Under the pieces are notes generated by a model. The model was not told the DNA's origin. It did no database searches and was given only the letters and a program-made list of their open reading frames with translations. Made by a program: the position numbers and the translations under genes. From Magicicada septendecula (lineage: Eukaryota; Arthropoda; Insecta; Hemiptera; Cicadidae): DNA of 64,000 bases. Each line of letters begins with the position of its first letter. The stretch's first letter is position 1. This document shows, piece after piece, positions 36,301 through 46,945 of this stretch. The stretch lies in assembly GCA_034769895.1 (NCBI GenBank), contig CM068367.1:350487111-350551110 (forward strand), in the 5' to 3' direction.

Positions 36301-39300
36301 TGCTCGCATCTGACAAACACAAATTTAGAGTGTGTGAAGAACAATGTGTATACAGGGCCAATGGTAGCTTTTCTCTGATGTAAGCTTGTACTCCTCTGAA
36401 TTGTCCACTCATCGTGGCAGCGCCATCGTACCCTTGACCTCTCATTTTGTTTAGATCAAGCCCTAATGTTGACAAGGTCTCCAATATTGTGTTAGCCAAA
36501 CCTTCTCCAGTGACGTCATAAACGGGGACGAATGTCAGAAAATCTTCTCTGATTTTGAAAGTTTGGTACTCTACGTAACGTACACAGAGAGAAAACTGTT
36601 CGATTTGGCTGATGTCAGTGGTTTCATCTGCTAAAACGGAATAAAAAACAGACTTTCTGACATTTTCTACAATTTTTGATTGTATTAAGTGACCGAATAC
36701 GTTAATAAGTTCGTTTTGAATGAAAGAACTTGTGTACATCGTCTTCCCACCACTGGTCGTTAATTGGTCTTTAAGAATATTATCTCCACTGTTGGCTCGG
36801 TATCTCAACAACGATCGAAAATTCCCATCATTTTGGTCCGGTTCTTCAGGGCTTATTCGTCCAGAGTCACGATGACCCCTTAGAGCTATTTGCTGCCTCC
36901 CGCAAAATCGTATTGTTTGTATTATAGGGATTAGCCGTTTTCTATTATTCTCAATATCCAGTCTTCTTTGGGCATTTACTTGATTGATAACACTTTCAGC
37001 CTTTTTCTTAACTATAGCTTTTGTGTTTTCAGCAATCAAAACATATTTCTTATGATAGGATAAGTTTTCATGTTTGCTAAACATTTCCCTGGCTTTTTTT
37101 AAATTGGTAAAAGCCTGAGTAACCAACGCCCCTGCTACTTGGTGATCTCCTTTCCCTACATTTTCGGTATGGGAAAATAACACGCAGTACTTGCAAAAAG
37201 ATCCAGATTTTTCCTCTGAATAAGCTAACCACGTAAATTCTTCTAGCCACTTCATTTGAAAAGATCTAGTATGGTTTGAACTAGTAATGGAGGGAAATTT
37301 GTATCCAGGCTGAGGTTTCCAAACATTTTCTAATAAAAAAATTTGTTTTTCGTTTGTGAAAAACTGAACGGAATTGTTTTGACAATAGTTTCCAATATCA
37401 TAGATATTTTTCCTTACTTGATTAGGCCTACTATCCTCCATAACCGGCACTACATTAATTGAGCTCGAAGTAGCGACATCACAAGAAGCAATTCTACCAA
37501 TGCAGCCGACTTCAGCATTGTCACCGTCAGGCCTATTTGCACTTTGTCCTTTCGTAACACTACCGACTTCAGGACTGTCACCAACAGGCTTATTGACACT
37601 TGGTTTTTTGGCGAAAAAGTTTTGAATAGAAGCTTGCCTCTTCATTACAATTGTGGTTCACTTACGGCCAACTTCAATATACTGATAAAGTACATAAACA
37701 TTAACACTTAAAACACCACCATACTTCAGTACAACAGATGTCGAACAAACGTAAACAACAAACAATGGCTGCCACTGAACTGTTCAGTTGTCCGCACGCG
37801 CAGATGGCCGGGCGGGAGCCCGAGTCGGACCGAATCAACCCGAACTGGCACGAACTTCACACTACTACCACCCCACTCCCCTCACCCATACGGGGAATTA
37901 TCACCGTCTGCCGCGGCGATGCCTTCGCGCATGATTCTTTAAAATAATTCAGATTACGTTACTTATTTTTTCTTTATATTCATTATTTCGGGGAGGGCCC
38001 GGGCCCCCCCCTTATATACGCCCCTGGCTTGTTTTATAAAAGTTGTTTTATGCCCGTTGACTGTCGTGAATTTCCGAGGAGTGTCCGATAGGTGTAACCA
38101 AATAGCCTATGTTAGTTTTTATAAAGAGCCATACAATGTTCATCTTTCCTGTTGTACGGCTCTGTAAGCTTTAGAGATCAGCCCACTAATGTTTCTATTA
38201 CCGTTCATAGGCGTTGTAGTACCGTTATTTGTTAGCGTGGGTTTCGCATAAACTGTAAAACTAATGCGTTCTTTTTTTAGTTTTTTTTCGTGTGATGTTC
38301 ATGTTCAAAAATGGTAAGGAATCACTTTTACTTTTGCTTTTCACTTCTACAGAAAATTTTGTATTCTAGTGTACACAGATGATGCGTTCGAAAAGTTACT
38401 ATAGTACTTCAAGGCTTCGGTTTACTTGTAGTAGATAGTAAACTCTTCTTTATCCTGTTTGTTTCAAAATTTTTAGTTTATAAATTTGCGAGCACTGGTT
38501 ATAATGGACCGCTCATGAGTGCTTGTTTGACCTGTTTGTGTACTTTATTTTGAAACGAGAAATGTGAAAATTCATGCGACTTCAGAACTTATGTCATGAA
38601 CAAGAGATATTTTAAAGTAATGGTAGGCCTACTATTTTGTAAACTGAACTGCCTTGTTTTTAGTATTCAATATATATCTATACAAGGGCGTATCTTTAAA
38701 AAATTTACAGGCATTGCACAAATGCAATACATAGAGAAGGGCATTGAAAATGCTTCAATAAACCTAAAAAATATATATATTTATTTTTATTCATTTACCA
38801 ATGTACAGATTATAAGTTAAATGCAGTCGCATACAAAGTTATTAACACAGAATGAAAACTGAAGGTATTCACTTGTACTGTGCTGACTGTGCTAGGGAAG
38901 AACGTTGAGAGTCCTTCATGACAAATAAAAATACTCACTACACTCTCTTGAAGTGGTGCCCAGGCCATAGCTTACCCACTATAACTATCTTTTCAATTAA
39001 GTGTGAGTATCCTAAAACTCTAATATTATTAGTATCAATTATTTGATTTTATCCATCCATTCTTTGACTGTTGGTGAATGTAAAATCTTACTGTAACATC
39101 TTAACACTTGAGAGTATAAAAAAATGGATTTAATAGCATCTGCAGGTCGATTAGTATTCTTTAAAGGTTTTGTGGTGTAATAAATGGTTAACTTAAGTCT
39201 ATCATGGGGATTCATGTTCAGTGAAATAATTGATTTTTACATATAGATAAATTAACGTAAGTTATTTCAAATTCTTTTGGTGATACCAGGTTTAAGAGTA

Positions 39301-39667
39301 ACATTTAACATTACCATATGTTAACATTTTCAGATGTTAGGGTATATGAAGATTTGTTGAGGCAGTCGAGACCAAAGCCAGGGTGTCCACTGTGTGACTC
39401 GTCTGTCTACAGCTACTGTAGTGACAAGCTGTTGCATGATGCATGTTGTTGCCTCAATGCACATGGTAAGTCTTTCTCATCAACATTTCATTGTCACGTT
39501 TCCATGGCCAGGGAATTAATGCATGATTGTTCACACCTGTTTTAGAAACACATTTACCAGCGCAGTGCCAGTTAGCAGACTGTAGTTTCTTACATTCAAA
39601 CACATGCTATGAACATCGACTTATCACTAGGTGCTGTTGTGATCGTCTCATCTACATTAAGAAATAA
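30391..39667 (+). CDS. Secreted two-module cysteine-rich protein (three exons), function unknown
   Basis: Predicted exons are 30391-30472, 39334-39465 and 39546-39667 (stop TAA 39665-39667), giving 111 residues; both junctions are in phase 1 and keep one frame. Exon 1 encodes a signal peptide (MAVHRSCSGLLMFAALVITQ then AAALTVS). Exon 2 encodes GCPLCDSSVYSYC and HDACCCL; exon 3 encodes QCQLADCSFLHSNTC and LITRCCCDRL. Each of the latter exons thus holds C-x(2 or 4)-C-x7-C-x8-CCC, six cysteines per module, twelve in all. A secreted, disulphide-rich product is inferred. Intron 1 has donor CAG|GCAAGT (GC-AG type) and acceptor TTTTCAG; intron 2 is 80 bp, GTAAGT to TTTTAG. I do not recognise the family. 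The consistent phases and repeated cysteine spacing argue strongly against chance; the exon 1 link is the least certain part. Confidence 0.72.
30733..30759. repeat. AAC trinucleotide repeat
   Basis: About nine AAC units lie in intron 1, within a low-complexity AT-rich stretch. Confidence 0.9.
33953..34285. repeat. 46-bp minisatellite, about 7 copies
   Basis: The unit GTTTGAATGGAAGATTTCTG continues with ACGCTAATGAACGAGCGTGT and ACTGCC. Units start near 33953, 33999, 34045, 34091, 34148, 34194 and 34240. They are almost identical, which implies recent expansion. One unit carries an extra 11 bp (a repeat of GCATTTCTGAC-like text near 34112), giving a 57-bp step. The last unit decays after CTGACGCTAAG. 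Confidence 0.96.
34576..34583. repeat. 8-bp target-site duplication of hAT 34584-38026
   Basis: GCTTGTTT occurs at 34576-34583 and, without mismatch, at 38027-38034, immediately outside the inverted repeats. Confidence 0.95.
34584..38026 (-). mobile_element. hAT transposon (ZMYM1/TTF-finger type), nearly intact
   Basis: The left end is CAGTGGCGAATATAG plus a G run; the right end, read inward, is CAGGGGCGTATATAAG plus a G run. The perfect duplication GCTTGTTT flanks the 3443-bp element. It carries a single minus-strand transposase gene with only one visible break. The right 380 bp (upstream of the transposase start) are GC-richer and may hold its promoter. It lies inside intron 1 of the secreted-protein gene, antisense to it. 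Confidence 0.95.
35197..37645 (-). pseudogene. hAT transposase, ZMYM1-like, one frameshift
   Basis: The start is MKRQASIQNFFAKKPSVNKP at 37645, typical of this group. Next come the TTF-type zinc finger (FTWLAYSEEKSGSFCKYCVL), the first catalytic Asp in VLADETTDISQIEQFSLCVR, the second in MRGQGYDGAATMSG, the C-x2-H in THCSSHTLNLCL, and CETRWVERHDS. The reading is continuous for about 620 residues. Near 35775-35800 it must move by one base into the second frame, which carries YRRAVYVPYLDDFCNSL and the dimerisation domain (LLAVLPVSVATVERTFSSLK...RLNGLALLSIHRDI). With that one shift the product would be about 815 residues, the usual family length. Its role was transposition of the element. It is a recent, inactive copy. 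Confidence 0.92.
39466..39545 (+). other. Intron 2 of the secreted-protein gene
   Basis: This is an 80-bp intron with canonical GTAAGT donor and CACACCTGTTTTAG acceptor. It is phase 1, and removing it joins CAT G to AA ACA as His-Glu-Thr. Confidence 0.8.
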
Positions 39668-39927
39668 CAGGTTAGACGACAGACTGGCTAAATAATTAAA
39701 CAGCTTAGACAAATAGGCTAATTAAAGATTCCTTTTTGTGCTTATCAAAACTCTAGGCATTGAATGAAATAGGATATTCAGTAGTCAATCACAATACTTT
39801 GTTTATATTATCATAACTAATCAGTAACTAAATCAGTAACATGTTTACTGAAATATGATTATTACACAAATATAATTATTCTATTCTTATAATTAAAATC
39901 AATCATGATTTGTAACTATTTTCAAAG

Positions 39928-39933
39928 AATAAA
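39928..39933 (+). terminator. Candidate poly(A) signal
   Basis: AATAAA lies 260 bp past the stop of the secreted-protein gene and is followed by TTGTACATATTGTG, a T/G-rich downstream stretch. In AT-rich DNA such hexamers are common, so this is tentative. Confidence 0.35.
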
Positions 39934-40355
39934 TTGTACATATTGTGCAGTCATTTTCCTAACCTTATGGGTGCAACTATGGTAATTGATCCTGTAAATT
40001 ACAATTTTTTGATATTCTTATTGGTATGTCAGTGTCTTAAATATTTCTATTTTGTGGTGGGACACAACATTCAGGGACACTACATAGGTGCCCTGGATAG
40101 GTAAGTTACCTTAATATGATCCTGATAGAGTTTAGCACAATAGTTGGCTGGCAGACAGATTGTAACAGGCAAGCGAGCATATTTTCATAGTAATCTCTGT
40201 ACAAAGTATTTCTCTCATACTCACTGTTTTGTCTGCAATCTTTGTTGTGACAAACCTGTTAAGTTCTACTTTTAACAAATTTTCTGTCAGTTTAAGACTT
40301 CAAACACAATATGATATTTACTGTAATGTTTGTCCTTACAATTTTGTATGGTGGA

Positions 40356-40399
40356 AACTTACTTGCCAAAGTAAGTTAACTTACTTTGGCAAGTAAGTT
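40356..40399. repeat. Perfect 44-nt palindrome
   Basis: The left half AACTTACTTGCCAAAGTAAG plus TT is followed directly by its exact reverse complement, with no spacer. Each half is itself a smaller inverted repeat (AACTTACT...AGTAAGTT), so a cruciform with branched arms is possible. It lies 0.7 kb downstream of the secreted-protein gene and 0.2 kb before the LINE remnant. Confidence 0.97.
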
Positions 40400-40813
40400 A
40401 AACTAAAAAAAATTAGTTTTTTGCTTCAAGTGAGTTTCTGTTACCATTACATTACTGATGGTGTCATTAATACTTGAAATTCAAAGTTGCAGATCATTTT
40501 TTCTACTACTACTACTTTCTAGCAACTACTTTCATATTACTGTGTATTTTAGACCTCAGAATCCCTTGTATTTCTTTTAATCCATCCTATAAAACAATTT
40601 ATCTATAATATTACAAATCTTGTTTGTGGACTTTTGATTAGCATATGATACCATTAACAGGAACCAACTATATAGGGTCTTATTGATCTTTGTAGTCCCT
40701 GAGAAGCTGGTTAGAGTAACAGAAGTGATCATGAATGATACCCAATGTATGGTAAACATCCAGGATGATATTTTTAAAAACTTCTTGTCAAAAAATGGTC
40801 TTGGGCAGGGGGA

Positions 40814-40821
40814 CTCACTAT
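40814..40821. repeat. 8-bp target-site duplication of hAT 40822-46027
   Basis: CTCACTAT at 40814-40821 is repeated exactly at 46028-46035, outside the CAGGGCCGGAACTAG inverted repeats. Confidence 0.96.
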
Positions 40822-41347
40822 CAGGGCCGGAACTAGCCCTCCTTTCACCCGGGGCAAGGGTATATTTCGGCGCCCCCTCCTCCCCCTCCACGCCATACTC
40901 ACTCCATTTAAAACTATTTAACAAAAAACAAAAGCATATACTTTCCTGTACTTAAGTCAATTCTATTAATTACAGCTTCGTAGCTTTACTCATCAACACA
41001 CTACACTATAGTGCAAACAGATCAAGTGAAATTCAGTTGTGAAATTACAGCACTCCTCTATTGTATTTTGTGTAATAATTTTTAACGGAATCTAAAAAGT
41101 AAAAGGTTTTTTCTTCATTTGTTAATCTGAAATTACAGAAGTGGGTAACACATTAAGAAATGAGACATTCAGTTAAACTTCAAATCATTCTTAAGTTTAT
41201 TTGGTATTTTGGTTATAAATTGGTACAGTATTCATGTAGTACTTTACTATTTCAATTTGGAACACATTGAAAACAAATTAGATTTTTACATGAGTTTTGG
41301 GTACTAAATTTACTAACAGTCCTTATTCATTCTTGAATCTAAATAAA

Positions 41348-43831
41348 TCAAATTGTCACTTTTCGAGCTTTTTTGGCAGCAAAGGTGTTAATAATGTCAT
41401 CAAAAGAAATAGATGATGTTCTCTGGTGCTCGATAGAAATGATGCTCAAGTTAGAGAGTCTGTCTTGTTCCATTGTGCTCCTCAAGTAGTTTTTGACTAT
41501 TTTCAATTTACTGAAGCTTCTTTTGGCTGAAGCAACTGTAACTGGTAAAGTTAGAAAAATCTTCAATGCCGTAGTCAAGTTTGGATAAGCATCTTGAAGC
41601 CCATGTTTATAAATAATCTGGAGCATTGCCTTTGCATGTGCCGTTTTTAATCCGTCGTCAATTTCCATCGCATGGTGCTTGAGAAGCTTTCTACTTCTTG
41701 AAAAAGTTCTTCTTTGTTCAAATCCGTTTTGTAGGAATCCGCGACTTTTTCAGCTTCTAACCTTAGCTCTGCAACACTCATTTTATTCATTATTTTTCCA
41801 TTCAGGAAACTAAATTTAAAGTTTACTTCTTCCAGAGCTTTAAATCGGACATTCATGTCGTTTAAAATGCTGTCAAATATTCCCCTCAATCCCACTTTAA
41901 AAAAGTCTTCTTGCGATAATCCACTGATCTCATCTTCACACCTCTCGTCAAACATTTTCTTTTTTTCCTTTTCCGTTTTTCCTCAAATTCTTGAGGGACA
42001 TCAAGGCTTTCAGCTATTATTCTGGCTTCCGAAATAGCATCTTCTGGTGCACTGCTCCTTATTGATTCTAAATCTGTTATTAAGCCCTTGATGTGTCTCA
42101 CAGCTGTGTCTACGGTGACATCATCCCTTTGTAGGTATTTATTTACGCGATCAATTTTTTGCAGCATTTTGCTCCAGAAGCAGGTTAGGACAATAAATTC
42201 AAATTTGCAAATGTTTTGTGCCAAACATCTAGCTTCCGCTTTTGTTTCAGCGTTACAGAGCGAACTTTCGACCAATTCCTCTAAAGCATAATTCAAATCG
42301 TTTAAATGCTTATGAAAAACATCCACCGACTCCTTCCTTGCTGACCATCTGGTCTTACTCAGGGATTTTAAGGAAATCGGCGCATGCTTCTTTAAAATTT
42401 CCCATCTTGAAGTAGAAGATGAGAAAAAAACAAACAGACGATTTACTATGCCAAAAAAAGATTGGGCTTGTGGAGAGAGCTCAGCAGCATGCACACCAAC
42501 TAAATTTAATGAATGAGCTGAGCATGGTACAAAACATGCCAGCTTATTTTCTGTTAGAATTCTAGTTTGAACTCCCTTATAGATGCCGGCCATGTTAGTT
42601 CCATTGTCGTAAGACTGGCCTCTGCAATTTTTGATGTCCAATCCGTCATTTTCTAATTTTTTTAAAATTTCTTCCGATATTCCTAACCCCGTTTTGTCAC
42701 GGATAATGAAAAAATCTATAAAACTCTCTGTTATTTCAGGCCCAGTTTCAGTCATTTTCACCTACCGAACAATTTGGGTCATCTGTTCTTTGTGGCTTAT
42801 ATCGGGAGTAGCATCAAATATAATTGAAAAATATTTGGCATCTTTCACATCTTTGAGAATAACTTCTCTTACTTTGCTGCTAATTAACGTGAGAAATTCA
42901 TTTTGAATCATGTGGGAAAAATACCCAATCTGACCTTTTCTATGGCGATTGATATGAACACGTAAATCAGCATTGTAATGGGAAATCAAATCGATTGTGT
43001 TTAAAAACCTCCCACTTCTTGGATCACCAACATTATCTAGCTCAGATGATCTTCTTAATGGCCCTCCTTGTTTTGCTGAAAAAACTATTGCGTCAATGAT
43101 ACAGCGAAGCACTTGTCGCCAGTGAGTTTCTTCTCTTGCTATATGTTCCTGTAGTTCTTTATCTATTCCTCCCTTTTTCATTGACGTTTCAAGTGATTTC
43201 CAAGAACAAAAACAATGCTTGTGATTTTGCGAATTTTCATGATCTGGAATTCTTTCACTCACCTTTTTCCATTGGGTGAAACCCTCTTCTTTAGCTAAAA
43301 ATGACAAGCTAGTTGTAGATTCTTTAAAAGTTTGTGAAAATAGCCTACATGGGATGCAAAATAGTACATTTTTAATCTTGCTATAACCTAGCCAGGATCT
43401 TTTTACTTGCTCTCCATTAGGCAACAGTTTGAAAAACCAGTCCTTTGTGAGGCTACGGCCCTCCCTCATACTTTTACTTAGATCTAGCTCTTGTTCATTA
43501 TCTTTATCTAACCTCATTTTCGTTATGTAACATCTCTGATGATCAGATATTGTATTTGGCCATGACCCTGGGTCGTTAATATCAAAATCTAACTGTGAGT
43601 CCTGAAGCTCTTTGTTTCTATAAATTTTTGAGCTATTATCTATCATGCTCGAAACTGCAGAATCGTCCGTTTTACTGAGAGCTAGCTGTTCAGCGATTTC
43701 TATATCTTTAGCAGTACTTACAGTGTCAGTGTTCGTGGCTTCCATATGTACATAGTTAGACTGGTCGGCCTCAACTGGATGTTCTTCTCCTTGTGAACCT
43801 TCTTCTTCTCGTTGTTGGCAGCTTACCTCAC
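41348..43831 (-). pseudogene. hAT transposase exon 2 (ZMYM1-like), about three breaks
   Basis: After acceptor CTTTTAG at about 43832 the frame runs through YVHMEATNTDTV, DFDINDPGSWPNTISDHQRC, the TTF finger (SKIKNVLFCIPCRLFS) and FSIIFDATPDISHKEQM. A TAG then replaces an expected Tyr just before VKMTETGPEITESF (at about 42762). Reading continues with CRGQSYDNGTNMAG, FVPCSAHSLNL and SKTRWSARKESV. One frameshift lies near 41955, before DEISGLSQEDFF, and another near 41660, before the dimerisation domain FLTLPVTVASAKRSFSKLK...RLSNLSIISIEHQ. The family order is complete, so this was an autonomous element, now dead. Confidence 0.9.
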
Positions 43832-45319
43832 CTAAAAGTTAGAACCGTTTATTGGTCACTATTAGGTAATAGGTTACTATTAGAAAATAAAAGCAAGAAA
43901 ATTTTTTTAACGGAGGTAGCTTTTGAATTCATAATAGATACATCCTCAATGTTTCCTCATCTTCAAACTTAGACAAAAAAATTTTTTTTTTAATCAGTTT
44001 TATTGGATCCAAAAGATACGAAAATAAAAATAAAAACTGTGAGAAAAAATCTTCTTGTTTTTATTGAAAACATCTCACAACATCGCCCATGGGTTGTACC
44101 GTTATAACTATCATCAACTTAACTATGAATCTAGATTTACGAAGAGGACAAATCTTGGCAAGGTCTCTATGGGTTGTAAGGTGGGAGAAAGAAGAGAAGC
44201 TAAGCTTAACTAAATATTGGAGCCATGGGCGCACCCAAGGGGGAGGTTTGGGTGCTCGAGCCCCACCTCCTTCTCCTCTAAGAGTATAAAAATAATTTCG
44301 GTAAAGAGGCCAAGTTAGATCGAGTTGAAATACCTTAGAAAAGGAATAAATCAGGAGTGCTCTAAAAAGCCTTAAATCCTCCGATTCGCGTCTAGTTTTC
44401 TGGGGGAGGGATAAATTGGAACTAGTTGAATTCCGCTCTAGAAAGCCCCAAAAATGCCAAATTTGCGTACAATTTTCAAAATTATTCTAGTAAAAGGCTA
44501 AATTACAAGAAGTGCTCCAGAAAGCTTTAATGCTCCCCAATTTGCGTCTAATTTTCTTGGTTGGGCTAAATTAGAATAAGTTAAATTCTAATCTTTAATT
44601 TTTAAAGAATTTAAAAAAGTTTAAGAAGTTCTCATATCAAAACATGCTGACAGTGGACTAAGGAGTATTAATGTCAATTCCATGATCGTAAACTGCGACT
44701 TTGCAAGTTCACTCGATGAGTGTTTGCCGCCGCTATGTGTAGAATGTAGGAAAATACGCAAATTATTGGGAATGTTTGTAAGCGATCGGCTGACTTCGGC
44801 CATGAGGCGCACAATAGTGGTGGAGTTTGAGGGATTGGGTGAGTTTCAGTGTTTCCACAAAGAGAATCCCCCCCCCCCCAGGAGAAATTCCTGGCTGCGC
44901 GGTTGATCCAGAAAGCCCAAAAAATGCCCTGGGAAAACAAAATTATATAACGAGATGAATTCTTCTTTAAAGATCCCCTAAACTCCCCAACTGTTTACGA
45001 TTTTTAAATCTATTCTAAGGATGAGTTAAACTACGAGCTGAATTTCGCTGCAGAAAACCTCGAAAACTTCCAATTTCCATCCAATTTTCGAAACTTTTCC
45101 TATCCCCCCCCCGGCCAGTAAACTATCTCAAAATTAGTTGATACGTCTCTGGGTGGAGCGATATATGAACAATAACGAATTGGAGTTGTCTGTTAATTTT
45201 CCCGTAAACAGTTTTGTCATGATAAAAGGCAAACATTTTTAACATTTCAAAGCCTAGCATCAACAATTAATGTTATAAATTAAACTAATTTTTAAAAATT
45301 CAAAAAATACTGGGCTTAC
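43832..45319 (-). other. Intron of hAT transposase
   Basis: The donor is AAAAAG|GTAAGC (45319) and the acceptor AACTTTTAG|GTGAGG (43832). Phase 1 on both sides restores a continuous frame through a Gly codon. The 1488-bp intron includes a 928-bp MITE; without it the intron would be about 560 bp. Confidence 0.75.
44224..45151. mobile_element. hAT-type MITE inside transposase intron
   Basis: The left end is CATGGGCGCACCCAAGGGGG; the right end, read inward, is CAGAGACGTATCAACT with a G run further in. The flanks ATTGGAGC (44216-44223) and GGTGGAGC (45152-45159) match at six of eight bases, an aged duplication. Inside, loosely repeated blocks of about 110-130 bp (GCTCTAGAAAGCC, AATTTGCGT, AATTTTC, TAAATTAGAA) recur. 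The middle (about 44630-44880) differs in texture and may be a further insertion. Confidence 0.6.
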
Positions 45320-45425
45320 CTTTTTCTGTCAACCACGACGACATAAATGATGATAATCTGTTTTCATTGTGATGCCGCTCCTTGGCTTTTTTCCTGTATT
45401 GTGCTCCAGAAGGTTTCCTTGACAT
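45320..45425 (-). pseudogene. hAT transposase exon 1
   Basis: Met at 45425 begins MSRKPSGAQYRKKAKERHHN, ending ...SSWLTEK plus one base at the donor. The KPSGAQYRK signature is the known start of ZMYM1/KIAA1586-type hAT transposases. It would be missed without the intron because the 35-codon exon is far from the main frame. Confidence 0.8.
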
Positions 45426-46945
45426 TTTTGTTGTATTGAGTGACTAATTCGGCTAATGGTACCGAGAAATATAAAGAAAATTAATCTAATTATTCGTATT
45501 TATTACAAAAATATCAGCAATGGAACGATTTCACTACTTGCACCTTGCACGTAAATGATAAACTGAACTACTGAACAGTGGTTTCCTTGGCAACTTTGGC
45601 ACAATCTTTTCTCTTCCCTCCAAAAATTTATCTGCATTAACCGCAACGAGCCAGAAGTAGCCAAACACGCTCGAGCAGTTACGAAGATCGGTTGTAACTT
45701 GTATATGGCCGATTGAAACGGGTGGGGATAATTCTCAATTAATAATGAATTCTTAACATCTATGTGATATGATTACTGCTTTTTAAATTACATCAAATTA
45801 AATAAAAATAAAATTGAAGACGTTAAAAACTAAATCGCACAAATAATGCTTTATTATTTGAAAAATTGTAACATATAGGCGATATAGAAAAAAATTTTAT
45901 TATTTCTTCGCTTTTTCGGCGCCCCGTGTCTGGGCTGGCGCCTTCGGCACCCCCTCCAAGCCGGCGCCCCCCTCCAAGCCGGCGCCCGGGGCACATGCCC
46001 TGTCTGCCCCCCCTAGTTCCGGCCCTGCTCACTATCCTGCGTATTATTTAATGCAGCCATGGAAATGGTAGTTGTAAGAGCAGATACTGATATGAGTGGA
46101 ACATTTATAAATAAACTGAGCCAGTTACTAACATATGCAGATAATTTTGGGATGGTAATCTGCTCAAGTCCAGAAGGTACTTCTTAATTTGAAAGCAGTA
46201 GCAAAATGCCATGGCCATGAATGAAGACAAGACAACATATATGATTGTATTGGGGCTGAGGTCACAAGTGCGAAGGAGTAGATATGGCCAGTACATCAGC
46301 TTTGGGGATTACAGATAGTCAAAGCATTTACTTATCTGGGTTAACTTGTGACCAATGAAAATATTATGGAGGAGGAAATCCAAAGAAGACCTGTTCTTGT
46401 TAACAGGGATTACTTCAGCTTACAAAGGAAATCTGCATATAGAGTCTCCTACAGAAGACACTGGTTGTCCCAGTGCTATCGAATGCATCAGAAACAGACC
46501 ATACACTGAATTCTGAGCAAAACCACTGAGAATGCACTAGGAACATTTGAGAGGAAAATGCAGAGACGGATATATGGGCCAGTGAAGGAGGGAGGTGTCT
46601 GGAGAAAAAGGACTAATGAAGAGTTATATAACCTGCTACACAATATGACCATAATAAAAAAGATAAAGATAGGACAGCTTAGACGAGCAGGTTATGTTGT
46701 CAGGATGGACCCCAGTACCCTGTAAAGTGCATCTTCCTGTATGACCCAGATGGCAAAAGGAAAGTGGGAAGGTCAAAGCTAAGGTCGCTAGATGGATGCA
46801 GCAAGATGCAGAAAGGGCAGGAATCTGCAATTGTAGGGTGGTTGCTTCGAATAGAGACCATTGGTGAGGTCTTCAGTAGGTCAGGACCTATCCAGAGTTA
46901 TGGCGCCCCTGATGATGATGATGAAAAACAAATTTTTATCAACTA

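Larger units (their letters stand above)
30473..39333 (+). other. Intron 1 of the secreted-protein gene (8.9 kb, GC-AG)
   Basis: The donor is AG|GCAAGT, the consensus of the minor GC-AG class, and the acceptor is AACATTTTCAG. The first 3.4 kb are very AT-rich, with an AAC repeat near 30733-30759 and no coding signal. A 46-bp minisatellite (33953-34285) and a complete hAT element (34584-38026) follow, then about 1.3 kb of plain AT-rich sequence. Without the hAT insertion the intron would be about 5.4 kb. Confidence 0.6.
40822..46027 (-). mobile_element. hAT transposon (ZMYM1-like) with spliced transposase
   Basis: The ends are CAGGGCCGGAACTAG and CTAGTTCCGGCCCTG, a perfect 15-bp inverted repeat, flanked by a perfect 8-bp duplication. 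The 5206-bp element holds a minus-strand transposase gene in two exons. A MITE (44224-45151) lies inside the intron. It inserted into a LINE reverse transcriptase region. Subterminal GGCGCC-rich text is present at both ends (GGCGCCCCCTCC left, GGCGCCCGGGGC right). Confidence 0.95.
40590..46935 (+). pseudogene. LINE reverse-transcriptase remnant, split by hAT
   Basis: The left part (to 40821) reads VPEKLVRVTEVIMNDTQCMV, then NGLGQGDSLS, the conserved palm region before the YADD box. The right part resumes after 46035 with VLFNAAMEMVVVRADTDMSG, SQLLTYADNFG (a decayed YADD), NEDKTTYMIV, FERKMQRRIYGPVKEGGVWR and GQLRRAGYVVRMDP, and ends near a GATGATGATGA tail at 46910-46923. The two parts join across the hAT element with its CTCACTAT duplication. 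Stops and shifts occur in the right part (for example after SKVQKVLL and in MDPSTL-stop), and the second Asp of YADD is replaced. It is 5' truncated. The same LINE family is present at 1-303. Confidence 0.88.
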
